Assembly (NCBI RefSeq): GCF_042453785.1 | Contig: NC_091675.1 | Span: 4,600,501 to 4,664,500 of the forward strand | Reading direction: 5' to 3' | Length of the DNA: 64,000 nt | DNA from: Malus domestica | Taxonomy: Eukaryota; Streptophyta; Magnoliopsida; Rosales; Rosaceae | In this document: positions 45,887 to 57,590 of the stretch, one piece after another | Layout: each line of letters starts with the position of its first letter | Position numbering within the stretch: position 1 is the stretch's first letter | Notes under the pieces: model-generated | Database searches by the model: none | What the model was told of the DNA's origin: nothing | What the model saw: only the letters and a program-made list of their open reading frames with translations | Program-made: the position numbers and the translations under genes

Positions 45887-47611
45887 TTTTTCTGTGAGCG
45901 GAAAGCTTCGAGGATCTTCTCAGGCGAAAGCGCAACAATGGGTTCCGTGACGAAGCCAAATCGCGTGACTACGAATGCTTGATGGAATTACTACAAGAAG
46001 GTTCTGGAGTTGGTCCTTTTGCGGCATAATTATCCCCACGTCCCATGTTTCATTTTTGCTTTTGTTTTATTTGATCGTTCATTTATTTGCCAAACGCAAG
46101 GTTGGTCTAACACCAATCCGATCAGTTCGACAAGGCAAGCCCAGCCCAATGATAATTACCATTTTTTCTGTAAAGTGTTTGTGTTTCGAGGCATTTTTTA
46201 TCACCTTCATAATTAAGGTGTGCGCTTACCATACACCTAATCAATTGATATATATTCTTTTATCTTATTTTAGTTAATTGTCACATTAAATGTTTCAATT
46301 TTGAAAAAAAAATAACTAAGGTTAACTGAAAGAACACATGTCAATTGATTAGATATATGTATATGATAAACATGCACATCGTTTATAGTGGTGAGCAAAA
46401 ATGCTCCATTTGTGTTTGTGCAATATTATCTGTTTTACCATTGACAATAGGCAATTGTCACTTAATAGTACGGTTTGGTAATATTCTTAGTAAATGAGAG
46501 GTTTTAGGTTTGATTCTTGCCAAAAACGAATTTGAACCACATTATTGTTTGCCCATTGTAAGTCTATGCCCACCCCATTTTCTTAATATAGATAATAACG
46601 TTTGTTTAAAATAAATAAATAAAATAGGCAATTAAATTCACAAATATATGTATTTTTACTTTTATAATTAAGTTATTTGATCAATAGTGGACATGTTAGA
46701 TTTTTAGTGTAGGAGTGAAGAAGATGGTTTGGATTTTTCATATTTTTTTTCCAAATTTTAATTCGTATTTTAGTTATTTTTTCTTTCTAATTTTAATTTA
46801 AAATTTTGAAAAAAATTATCCGTTGGGGATATTGCTGTTGCATTTGCCGCAGGGCTTACGAGAACAGATGTTGGTTCCACTCACTCTTGCCGTGCGAAAA
46901 TTCGTCAGATAAAAAAATAAAAAATAAAAAAAAGTATGTGGCTGATCTCATGCCAAACCAGGCACCACTCAAGACGTAAACATGTTTCAAACCGGAATAT
47001 AAACAAAAGAAAACTAATGAAAATGATTTGAAAATTTTGAGTTTTAACAATAAAGACAAAATAAAAGGTAAAATGAATAATACTATGATTGATTTTTTAA
47101 TATAAAAATGTGATTTTTCATTAAAGTAAACAATACCGGAAGCTTTTCATGAAAATTTCTTATAAACAAATCACATATTCCGTTTCCAAAAAAAAAAAAA
47201 ATGCAAATCACATGTTCCTAATTATTAATCTTTATGTATCAAAAAAAAAGTTTTAATTCGGCAGAAAGCCCAAATGGCATGATTTTAATGTGAAGATGGA
47301 CCTGGCTTGCCGTAGCTGCATGGCCCGTACCCCAACAGTCACAATCGTCATTTGGATTCATTCTTTCATCCACCGGCCGGATTTTTTGGTGTATAAATAA
47401 TCCAGGCGTTATTATTTAATTTCAATTAAAACAGGTATATTTGTTTTTTTTTATTGAAAAATAAGACATAAATTAGGTCGTTCATTTATGTTATAAGACG
47501 ACGGTATACTGGCATGCGCACAATTTTTTATTGATTAAAAAGATTACTCGTGTAATGGTATTTCTTTACATAATATTATTATTTTGCTCAACTTATTTTG
47601 TGTATATTATT
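45887..47611. other. AT-rich intergenic DNA
   Basis: No gene recognised. It includes the dispersed repeat at 47015-47130 and A/T runs. Confidence 0.45.
47015..47130. repeat. Dispersed repeat, related to 37445-37590
   Basis: Same order of words as the other copy: AAACTAATGAAAATGATTTG, TTTTGAGTTTTAA, AAAATAAAAGGTAAAATGAA, AATATAAAAATGTGATTTTT. Confidence 0.65.
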
Positions 47612-49006
47612 GGGTAAATTACATAATACCAACTCAGGTTTGAGTGCAATTACAACCTCATACAACATCCTTAAAACATTTCAATTTCATACATTTACTA
47701 TTATTTTTTTTCAATTTCATACAACTGTTAAAAAAATCTGTTAAATTAACCGTTAAGTAATGACGTGACAAATATAAGGTCATCATTTGTACTGACGTGA
47801 CTGATACATTTGTGAAAAGTGACTAAATATTTAATAAAAAATTTAAAACATTAAAATAATTAATTAAAAAGAAAAAGAAAAAAGAACTCAAATCTTCATC
47901 TTCTTCTTCTCCACATGAGCTACCCCTTCTCCCACCACCACCACCACCCCTTTCCCCACCCGAGCCACCCTTCTACCATAACCACCCCCATCCCCCATCA
48001 CTTCTGCACCAACAAAGCTTCTTCCTCCATAACCACCACCATCAATTTCCTCATCTGCAAAGCCTGAAGCAACCCAGAAAACCCCAAGGCCTCACTATGA
48101 ATTTTGCCCCACCTTCCTCACCACCTCAAAACCTTGCCTTGATTTCTTCTTCCAAGTCGTGTCCTCACCTGCTACCCATTTCTTCCCCCCATCTGCAACC
48201 TAAACAACAACCAGTAGCATGATCAAACAACAACCCCTCCCCCATAAAAAAAAAAAAAGTACCCATATTTGTTTTCAACACAAGAATCAACCAAAAATAT
48301 ATATAAGATCTGAAACAAATTACCCATAAAAAAAAAGGTGGAACCTATTTCCCCTCCCTTACAAACACCATTGCTGCCCTCCCACTTGATCCTAACAACC
48401 TCATCCATTTCTTTCTCTTCCTCATTCTTTCACTCTAACCTCAAATTGGCATCGATCGAAACTGCAAGACGCATCCAGCAACGAAATCGAAGGGGAGTTT
48501 GGGGATTTTGGTATTCGACTGGTCGCTTATAACGAAATTGAAGGGCAGCGAAATCTGGGTTTTGGGGGTTTCGGCTTTAGGTTTAATGCGGCTTCGTCGA
48601 GCTCACCTTCGATGACTTCTGAACGACCTCTGCCTTCCATCAGAGGCTTAGATCTCAGTGTGGCTTCGTTGAATTTGAGGTTGAGCTTCTACTGGGACTT
48701 CTGGTCCTTGAGTGGACCAAGTGGAGATGGAAGAACATGACGAGATGAATTTTTGGGTGTTTGAAACATTTTTCTATTTTTTAATTATTCAATTATCTTT
48801 TCAAATTTTTAGTTGAATTTCTAATTAATTTTTTAATCCACATGTCCGACTTGCTTCAGCCACGTAGGCATAAGGACTAACAGGAAAAAAGACGGTTGTA
48901 TGAAATTGAAAAAAAAAAAGTAAATGTATGAGATTGAAATGTTTTAAAGATGTTGTATGAGGTTATAATTGGACTCAAACCTGAAGAGGTATTATGTAAT
49001 TTATTC
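47612..49006. mobile_element. Non-autonomous MULE (Mutator-like) with long inverted repeats
   Basis: The left end GGGTAAATTACATAATACC and the right end GAATAAATTACATAATACC (reverse complement) start inverted repeats of at least 130 bp. A perfect 9-bp target duplication, TATATTATT, lies at 47603-47611 and 49007-49015, as Mutator-like elements produce. The interior (about 47880-48780) is richer in C and differs in base use from the flanks. It has a CT/CCACCA-rich stretch and no transposase. This makes it a possible gene-fragment carrier. Confidence 0.85.
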
Positions 49007-49093
49007 TATATTATTTTTAGCTAATATATTTTAAAAAGTACGACAAATTAATGATTATTTTTATCGTATTATAACAAATAACAATAAATTTTT

Positions 49094-49236
49094 CTTTGTG
49101 ACCAAAACACGATTAATACATCACGTATTTTTATATAAGTGGTGAGAAATTTTACTTTTTAAGTTATTAACACACATATGTCTCACCATTTACATAATGA
49201 CACGTGATATATCATCCCGTGTTTTGATCACCAAAG
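49094..49236. mobile_element. Short MITE upstream of EXO70
   Basis: CTTTGTGACCAAAACACG at the left is mirrored by CTTTGGTGATCAAAACACG at the right. A further inverted match at CATCACGT/ATATCACGTG gives about 50-bp arms. Non-coding; it ends some 280 bp upstream of the EXO70 start codon. Confidence 0.6.
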
Positions 49237-49512
49237 ATCTCTCACCACTAAAATAGTACATTACAAACAACGAATTGGCACGCCTAATAATTTCTCTACC
49301 GGCGGAGTACTACTCCCCTCCACTACTTTCCAGAATTAACCATTTGTCCGTTTTGAACACACAAATGCCATTTGTTCTTAGTTTGCATCGAGATGATTTT
49401 ACTTCCTTGTCCTTTTGTGCCCCCACAAACACATCATTTTCGTCATAAACGATCATATAAACACACAGAGACACAATACAAAAAAGCCATTAAACCTAGA
49501 TTGCATTTAACA

Positions 49513-52500
49513 ATGGCGTCTAATTACAAATCAGCCGATTCAAGGCTCTCCGATCTCGAGCTAACATGTTCCGATTTGAAAACTATCCTACGAGCGACGG
49601 CGGAAATGGAAGAAAATCTTGAAAAGATGGACAACAAGTTTGAAGTCATAGACGAAACGCTTCTAACTGCGTCTAGAAGAGTAGCTCCTTTACAATCACT
49701 AGCCATGGCCTCGAAAGCCTTGGAAACCAGAATCAACCGAGCTGTCGCGCCAGCTTTGGCGCTTCTTCACAACTTCAAGCTATCTGAGACCATCCAGGAT
49801 AAGCTCTTGGATCTCTCGGAGAAGTTGTTGAGCGAGAAGTCAATGAAGAAACGGCTCAAGAAGCTTGTCAAGTACGTGGACTGCGTGGACCAATTGAAAA
49901 TTGCGATTAACTGTATTTGTGAAGAGGGCGAGCCGGTGATTCAGAGGCTGCAGGAAGTGGTGGAGTTTTTGAGCAGGACGAAGGCCACGGACCAGTACAG
50001 AACGCACCGGCTGAGGGAGACGCTGGTGACTCTCAAGGCGCTGTACGAGACAGAGGTTGACGCCATGAGGTTTGAAGGGCTGCTTGATGAGGCGCTGTTG
50101 AATTTGCAGGACGAGTATGAGAGTATATTGGAGCAGATTAGGCATCGGAATGTGGTGGATTTGCAGGCTGCTTCGGATAAAGATGATCGGAGCGATGAGA
50201 TGGCTATCGTTGGTTCGGTTTTGGGGACTGAGTTGGAGGTTGAACTTCTGAGAAGGATTTCACAAACCCTAGCTGCCGATGATTGCTTGGATATATGCAT
50301 CGATATTTATGTTAAGGTAACTTGGTTTAGATGGAGTTTCAACGAAACACTTCCAGTACTGCTCACTTTTAATGAAAATGACTTTTAGTATTATTCACTT
50401 TCAACATCTTTTTGTCATTTTGATTAAAACTCAAAGTTTTCAAGTTATTTTCATTATTTTTTTTTCCTCACTTGTAGAAATGTTTTTTGTTGTTGTTAAT
50501 TATGTGATTTGTTATCCATATATTAGGGTGAGCAGCACCCCTAGCTATTATTCCGAGGGATTAGGGTCGTACAAAATGTGACCTCAACATGATATGATAA
50601 TGAATTTTTAGTACTATTACATGTTCTCAACACTTTTTGAGACCGAAAATGATTGGGATTGCGTTTAAGATGGTTTTATAGTCTCAACGGCCTCTAATAA
50701 TTAAAAGAGACTTGTAAGACTTAATATCTTCAACTGTTCTATGATTTAATAAGCCTATGTCTTTAAATTTGTAAGTTAATCGACTAGTGACTACAATATT
50801 AGTGCAATTAAAATTGAAATAGACCACTTCAAAAACAAAAACTGTAACTTTTTTATTTTTTATTTCTAATTGTTATGCTTGTTGTCGTTCAACAGGTGAG
50901 GTACAAAAGAGTGGCCAAAGCACTAATGAGGCTAAACCCTGATTACCTAAAAACCCACACACCAGAAGAAATAGATGAAATACCATGGGAGAGCTTGGAG
51001 ACAGCCATAACCCTCTGGATCCAGCACTTCGAGCTCGCAGTCAAAGCAGTGCTCGTATCGGAGAAGAAACTCTGCGAACAAGTCCTAGGAGGAATAATGG
51101 AAGGAGTCGAAGGACTGATATGGCGAGAATGCTTCGCCAAAATCGCAGACAAAATCATGGCGGTGTTCTTCCGGTTTGGCGAAGGCGTTGCCCAAAGCAG
51201 CAAAGAACCACAGAAGTTGTTCAAGCTCCTCGACATGTTTGATTCCCTAGAGAAGCTGAAGGCTGGATTCTCAGAAGTTTTTGATGGCGAATCAGGAACC
51301 GACATTTGTACAAGATTCAGGGAGCTGGAGAAGCTTCTTGTTCATGCTTCGAGTAAAGTTTTTTGGGAATTTGGGCTTCAAATTGAAGGCAATTCTGATG
51401 GATTGCCTCCACCACCTGACGGTTCGGTGCCGAAAATAGTAAGGTACGTCAAAATTTTAGGGAGACGGATTGGCAGTAAACTAAAGGATTTGTTCTTGAA
51501 CTATGATAAAATTGTAGCTTTAGCTTTTGAATTAAAATTTATTAAAAGTATTTGATAAAAATATGTAGCATATTGGTTATTGTTATTAAACCTCAATTTC
51601 ATTAGAATGTCATCAAAATTAAGAACGCAACATGCATGCACATTCATTTCTTCGATTTGCTCTTTAAAAAGACTCACCTGCATTTTACGTGCTTAATTTT
51701 GACGAAAATTCTCACGAAGTTGACTTCAAGGACCAATGCTCTACATTTTATAAAATTCTGATATCAGTTTTAATTGATTTAAAATTTAGAGGCAAGAGCT
51801 CCAATCGTAAATTAAGCACCAATGCTTCAATGTTATGTTTCCAACCTTTATTTGACGTGCGACTTTTTACATCCTTCAACAGGTACGCAGTGAACTACTT
51901 GAAATACTTAGCAACTGAAAATTACAGCGTCCCCATGGCGAAAGTTCTCAGAACGGAGCAAATCTGGAAAGCCGGGATCTTGTCGAAACCGGAAACCGAC
52001 GAGAATCTACTCAAAAACGCCATTTGCAACATCATGGAAGCTCTGCAGAGAAACGTGGAGTCGAAACGTTCCAGCTACAACAACAACAGCCGGGACAGGG
52101 ACAAAATCGGCATTTCAATTCACATGCCACACGTGTTCGGCATGAACACGTACTGGTACATTTACATGAGGACGAGAAACACGGAGCTCGGGAAGCTGTT
52201 GGGCGACGGCTACTTGAGGAACAACTACAAGGTTGTCGCCGAGGAATCCGCTTACTTGTACCAGAAGCAATCGTGGGCTCCGCTGGTTAGGATTCTGGAG
52301 AGGGACGATTTGGAGGAGCAGCAGAGCAAGGAAGCGAAGGCGGTGCTGGTGAGGGTGAAAATCGAGGCGTTCATGAAGGGCTTGGGCGACATTTCGAAGA
52401 GGCACAGGGGATTCTGTGTAATTCCGGACGTTGATTTGCGGGAGCAGATTAGGGCGGCTACCGTTAAGCTGGTGGTTCCGGCATACACCGAGTTCGTGAA

Positions 52501-52699
52501 CTCGTTCTCGGGGTTGTTGCAGGGGAAGGTATATCTGGGTCCTGACTCGGTTCAGGAGTTGTTGGAGAAAGTTTTTGACGGTGGGGATGGGAAGCTTAAG
52601 CGGAGAGGGTCTAAGGATCGGACGGGTGGTGAGAGCTCAGGGATGGATGGTGGGGTGAAGGACTATCGACGGTCCAGATCAAGTACTAATGACATTTGA
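49513..52699 (+). CDS. EXO70: Exocyst complex subunit EXO70, three exons
   Basis: EXO70 proteins tether secretory vesicles to the plasma membrane by binding phosphoinositides; plants have many paralogues. Exons: 49513-50316, 50896-51443, 51883-52699; 2169 nt, 722 aa. The N-terminal part is helical (DLELTCSDLKTILRATAEME, then RRVAPLQSLAMASKALETRI). The C-terminal EXO70 domain shows ALMRLNPDYLKTHTPEEID, FRELEKLLVHASSKVFWEFG, NYLKYLATENYSVPMAKVLR, RTEQIWKAGILSKPE, MNTYWYIYMRTRNTELGKLL and DVDLREQIRAATVKLVVPAY. I chose ATG 49513 (MASNYKSADS); an in-frame ATG at 49372 would add 47 residues that look like UTR. An Asn/Ser-rich insert (about residues 512-530) and a Ser/Arg-rich tail are present. I cannot assign the clade. 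Confidence 0.93.
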
Positions 52700-53627
52700 G
52701 AGCTTTTGATGTCGTTGGATTTGATTACTTTTGTGTATTGTGATCACTTCGGGCATTGTTTATGATCTATGTCTATTGCGCATGGGTGTGCTTTGATCAC
52801 TAGACAGTAGACACTGATTCGAGGATAATAGCCAAATGCCGCCTTACAATGCTACTGTGACGAGGTTTGAGTGGCTCCATTAGGGCTTTTGCCCATATGA
52901 AGGAATGGGTTGCGTCATGTGGCTTGAGAGAATGCTTTGGGCAACATGCTTGGATGAGACATGTAATTCAATTTGTTTGAAGTATTTATACTTACATCTG
53001 AGTACATATAATTTATCTTTCTCTCGTAAAGTTGAGAAATTCTTAAGTTTGAATGATCAGATAGTGTGTTGTTCAACATAAGATACAAAAATACCACAAC
53101 TAGCCCCACTCTTTGGATTTCGGTCCACCCAGGCATCCACCCCGCCTCACCAAGAGAATGGTATATAAATTCCTTTGTATGACACTTGAGTGTCTTCATC
53201 TAAACGATCATGTGGTCTGATTGACTGGTTTCCTCCATCAACCTACTCATATCACGCCATGCGTGCGCGGTTGGAATTGTTGGGCCTTGGGTGAGTATTT
53301 ATCTGCTTGGGCCGTCGGGCCTCCACGTTTCAAGAGTGCCACATATGACTCGAGCTGCTAAATTACACTTGTACCCTAACAAACGCCGTCAGTTTACTGG
53401 CACTGAAACGTGGTGGTCTTCAAACTTCTGTGCTGCAGCAGGTTGAAGAAAGAGAATATTCCTTCTTGCCGAAGAATCTCGCAAATCCAATCCAACACAA
53501 CACCTTCTCATTTCCTTGTCCTAACACCCATATTTCCCACCAATTCTCCCCTCAAAATTCCCAACTATTTTCCCAGAAAATTCACAACTTTCCCAACAAA
53601 ACCAGCCCCAAGTTCCCAAATCCGAAA
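52700..53627. other. EXO70 3' UTR and F-box gene upstream region
   Basis: No other gene seen. An open frame continues upstream of the F-box start codon to 53430, but that extension is Pro/Asn/Phe-rich and looks untranslated. Confidence 0.45.
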
Positions 53628-55574
53628 ATGACGACAATCAAAGACCCAAGTCTCGCAATTGACGAATCGGCTTGCGCCATTGACTTCTCCGACTTCCCCG
53701 AGGACGTACAGCTCTGCATCCTCTCCTTCCTCACGCCTCCCGATGTCGCCAGTTTCGCCTGCACATCGAAACGGTTCGATTCGCTCTGCAAATCCGACGT
53801 CAAGCTCTGGTTCAACATGTGCTATCGCAGGTGGGGATCCAAGACCCAGATCAAGAAATGGGGAAATGGGAAAATCACGTACAGGAATCTCTACCAGACC
53901 CTCAGCGATTGGGAGAATCTGATTGGGTTCTGGCGCCAGGGCGGCGTCGAGACATCGCCGCTGTTGATTTTTTTCGAGTGGGGCCCGTCGTTCGTGACGG
54001 GGTTCCGAGTATCTCCGGCCAAGGACGGCACGTACGGCGTCGTAAAGGCGCCGTTTTTGTGGATGAGCCTCTCGCCGGAGGGGCAAGTCGTGAACTTTCT
54101 GGACCCGGAAGGCCGGCCCGAGATTTTGGAAGATTTCGCGGATTCCGACCGGTTCAAATTTCCGGAGAACGAATTGGTTCCGCTGAATGTGAGATTGGTG
54201 GGGAAGACCTATTTTGTTGTGGAGGAAGATACAGGCTTTGGGGCTCGGAGACGTTTGAGCTCAGGGAGTGGCCGCGTAAACGGCGGCGTGGTCGACGAGG
54301 ATGTGATTGGAGCCGCCGAGGGTAGTGGCTCTCCGGGGACCTCGCCAGACCAGGCGGTGGTGGAGATATATCAGTACTTTGCGAACCGGATCAGCCCGGG
54401 TGCGGATAGATCTTCCAGGAGGCAGAGGAGGAAAGAGAAGGAAAGGAAAGCAAGGAGGAAGCTGGAGCCTCAGCATTATGTCAAGATTGTTGATTGCTCG
54501 CCTACGGCGGCTAGGCCTTTGCAGGGCCTCTGGAAGGTTCCCTCTCTCTCTTTGTACTGCCATTTTTCAGCTGAAAATTTGAATAGAAGATTGTTATTGC
54601 CTCAAGAGATGTTATGCCATTTTTATATAGACAGCATTAACAGTTTGATCTCGATTTCGCCTATTGTGAAGTGTTTGTTGATTATTGGAGGACTGCATTG
54701 TATCTAGTTTGTATTTTGGAATTTAGATTTAGCACCCGAATTTATTCCGAAACAAAATAGGACTGTTCTCTCCAAGAATTTCCATTGATTGTATTTCTGA
54801 CAGTGTTATTGCTTCATTGAATTGTTGTCATGTATGAGAATTGCGAGCGAAGATCTGGCTGCATCAATCAATTTGAGTAGAATTTCCGAACTACCGAGTG
54901 TAACAAAAACACGGGACTATTTAGAAGTCTCGTTGCTGAGTTAGGAAAGTCGGATCAGCGTGCTTTAACTAACTGGTTTTGCTCTTTTCGCTCTTTGCTT
55001 ATAATGTGCCATTACAAGATGGTGGATTCGGATGAGTTTTCAAGTATAGCACAACTATTCAACTGACCCTCTCATCTTCTTCCAACTGCAGGGAATTTAT
55101 GATGACATGGCCTTGGGATTTTACCTTGTTGCATATGATAACATTGGGGGCATTTCCTGCCAAAAGATTTGCAACCCGTCGGAAAATTTATGCCATTTAA
55201 TGCGTTTTATCAGCAAGCAACCAGTGTTTTGGGCAGCGAGCCCTACTTTTATTGAGTCTCCGATTTCCCCAGAGGAAGAAAATTTGTACACTAGTCGTGT
55301 ACATCTTCGACCAAGTGCAGCAGAGGATCACACTCATCAGCATCTCCCGCTCACGGGAAATGAGGGGGTCTCCCGCATTCTGCGCATAAACTTCAGTCAT
55401 GATCTAGCTCTTCCGGACTGGGTCGGACCTAACCCACCGCATGCACATGGAAGGATTTGGCAGTATGGGGATGGAACATTTGGGTTTGGATCCCTTCAAG
55501 ATAGTTTTATCAGAGACTTGAAGCATGTTGCCAAAAATGGTTGTCTTCTTGATACCGTGGATCCTTTGTCGTGA
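53628..55574 (+). CDS. F-box protein, At3g12350/FBXO31-like, two exons
   Basis: Likely the substrate-recognition subunit of an SCF ubiquitin ligase. Exons: 53628-54536 and 55092-55574; 1392 nt, 463 aa. The F-box lies near residues 19-62 (FPEDVQLCILSFLTPPDVAS, then CTSKRFDSLC and KLWFNMCYRRWG). The FBXO31-type C-terminal region follows, containing LIGFWRQGG, EWGPSFVTGFRV and, after the intron, GIYDDMALGFYLVAYDNIGG. A Lys/Arg-rich run at about residues 265-285 could be a nuclear localisation signal. The start is set by MTTIKDPSLAIDE; the open frame also contains an ATG 66 codons upstream (53430). The substrate is unknown. Confidence 0.9.
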
Positions 55575-56149
55575 CGAATGTACTCTTTTCGGAATGTTTC
55601 ATTTTTTTGTTTATTTTTGTACAGAATTAAACTGCAGTCATAATTCCGATGACTGAATTTATTCGCATTTCAGATTTTCTCTTGTAGAATCATCTAATGA
55701 GATGTTCAATAATCAGTTGGCTCATATCTGAATTTGTATTCTAGTTTTATTGTTTTCTTTTGACACAAGCAATCTAAGATGTGGGAACGAAGATTCGAAC
55801 TCGAGTGCATAGAAGAGCACATCGGTTCTAGCCAGTGTGGGCACTCCCACATCTGCATGTTTTATTGCTTTCAAAACATGGGAATCCTCATCCTTCATTC
55901 AAAATTTCAAAGCATGAAAACAATAGGGTTTAGATTGAAAATATAGGAGTTGGCATCTCATTTGAGCATTCACAAACCTCAGAGGAAACTAAACACAACA
56001 AATGAATGAACCCACACGCTTCAATTAATACTTAAAGACTCATCTGTCTTGCAGGAAAATGATAAGGTATGAAGGACAGCAACACCACGCCTGGGCTTAA
56101 AGAACGGATGCTAAGGCAATTGAAAATAGAGTCATCCGTTGTCTTCGAA
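55575..56149. other. Convergent 3' region between the F-box and LIM genes
   Basis: 3' UTR sequence on both sides. No other feature was seen. Confidence 0.45.
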
Positions 56150-57555
56150 TCATATTTCAGCAGCAACTTCTCTGCCATTCTCATCCACGGCGATCTTTTC
56201 ATTGTCACCCTCAAGCTGGCTCAAGTTTCCCTTCTCCTTGATGAGTTGGGTGTGGTGGTGCTTGCAGTAGAGCCGGCCCTCATGTGCAATGTAGTTCGAT
56301 GGGCTGATTGTACACCCTCCATGTGTGCATTTGAAACACATCTTGTGGTAAGGAGTTCCGTTCACTGACACCTTTTCTGTTGGATAGACGGTATTCCTGC
56401 AGCCAAAGCACTTTTCTCTGGTTCCACCAAACATGCTTGAAGCCTTCGCTACTGCAGGTTTCTGTAAAACAATTCACCATCGAGACCATCGAAAGATGAT
56501 GATCAGCAGATGTTAAAAACTTGTGTAATCCATAGGCAAGCATTTAAAGATTTTCGGACGAATTTATACCTCATTATCAACAGGTCTCTCTGGTTTCACA
56601 ATTTTTGGTGTCCCTGAGAAAGGAAATTGAAACATAAGTTGATCAACTTAAGCGATGAAGAGAAGGGAAGGTTAGTTATTGAAGCGGGATTTTGATTTTA
56701 CCTTCAAAACTTTTGTCAAGACTGCCGGTTCTTTTGAAGAGCTGATCAAAATGTGGCCTGCAGTAGAGTACTCCCTCAAAGGAGTTGTAGTTGCTAAGCT
56801 GCGAATTCATCAATTTGTAAATGGAGTTGTATATGAAAACCAAAAATGCAAAGTAGTTATATAATCTTCTGTATCGGAATCATTCTTCAACAACTTACCG
56901 ATGAAGATTAAAAATCAAAGTCGATATAAGATGATTCCAGCATAGAACAATGCTAGAATAACTGGTAGAATCAAATGGCCGGAGTCCGATTTCTGACTAA
57001 TTGTTCACTCTTTGGAGTTATATGTAATAGATGAAAGTTTGTCAATCTGTGAACTCTAGTTCTGTTCTTGCATTTGAACAATTCACATATCAAATTTTAT
57101 GGTTTAATCTATGATCTTATAACATCACGATGCAGGTGAAATTTGAAATTTCTCAATGTTGAAAAAAACTTGTTCATGATAAGCATTAAGCACCACAAAG
57201 CAAGTTTACTTTAAACAAGAACGTCTATCAGATCGAAAAGTATGCAGAAAACAACCCTTAATTATTGCAGTAATTGGTTTAGTGCAAGCAATATGAGACC
57301 GGTTTTGCTACATTTTGCTTCAATTCAACATTCCGTCCCCCAAACATGAAAAACATAGATTTTAAGAGTCGTTTGATAACCATTTCGTTTTTAGTTTTAG
57401 AGCAGCGTAAGTTAACTAACCTTGAGGGTACCCCTGCAGTGGTGGCATCGGAAGCAGGCTTTGTGGTAGATTCGGTTATCAGCTGTGAGCTTGTCCACCA
57501 GATACACAGTCTTGTCACAAGCCATGCACTTCTGAGTTGTTCCTGCAAATGCCAT
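56150..57555 (-). CDS. WLIM1: Two-LIM-domain actin-bundling protein (WLIM1 type), four exons
   Basis: Plant LIM proteins of this type bind and bundle actin filaments and also enter the nucleus. Exons: 57555-57421, 56798-56702, 56613-56570, 56461-56150; 588 nt, 195 aa, the usual family length. LIM1 zinc ligands visible: C10, C13, H31, C34, C37, C40, C58, H61. LIM2 begins C110, C113 and continues H131, C134, C137 and C142, followed by CKHHH. The two domains are joined by the Pro/Lys-rich linker FEGTPKIVKPERPVDNEKPA. The N terminus MAFAGTTQKCMACDKTVYL fits WLIM rather than pollen PLIM types, although that split is from memory. All introns are GT-AG. Confidence 0.93.
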
Positions 57556-57563
57556 TTCTCCAC

Positions 57564-57590
57564 TCTCTCTCTCTCTCTCTCTCTCTCTGT
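57564..57590. repeat. (CT)n microsatellite in the LIM gene 5' UTR
   Basis: A run of CT units (GA on the transcribed strand) starts about 10 bp upstream of the LIM gene start codon. Confidence 0.9.

Noticed and set aside
53659-54325. Alternative plus and minus frames over the F-box gene
   Set aside because: They overlap the GC-rich first exon of the F-box gene and show no family motifs.
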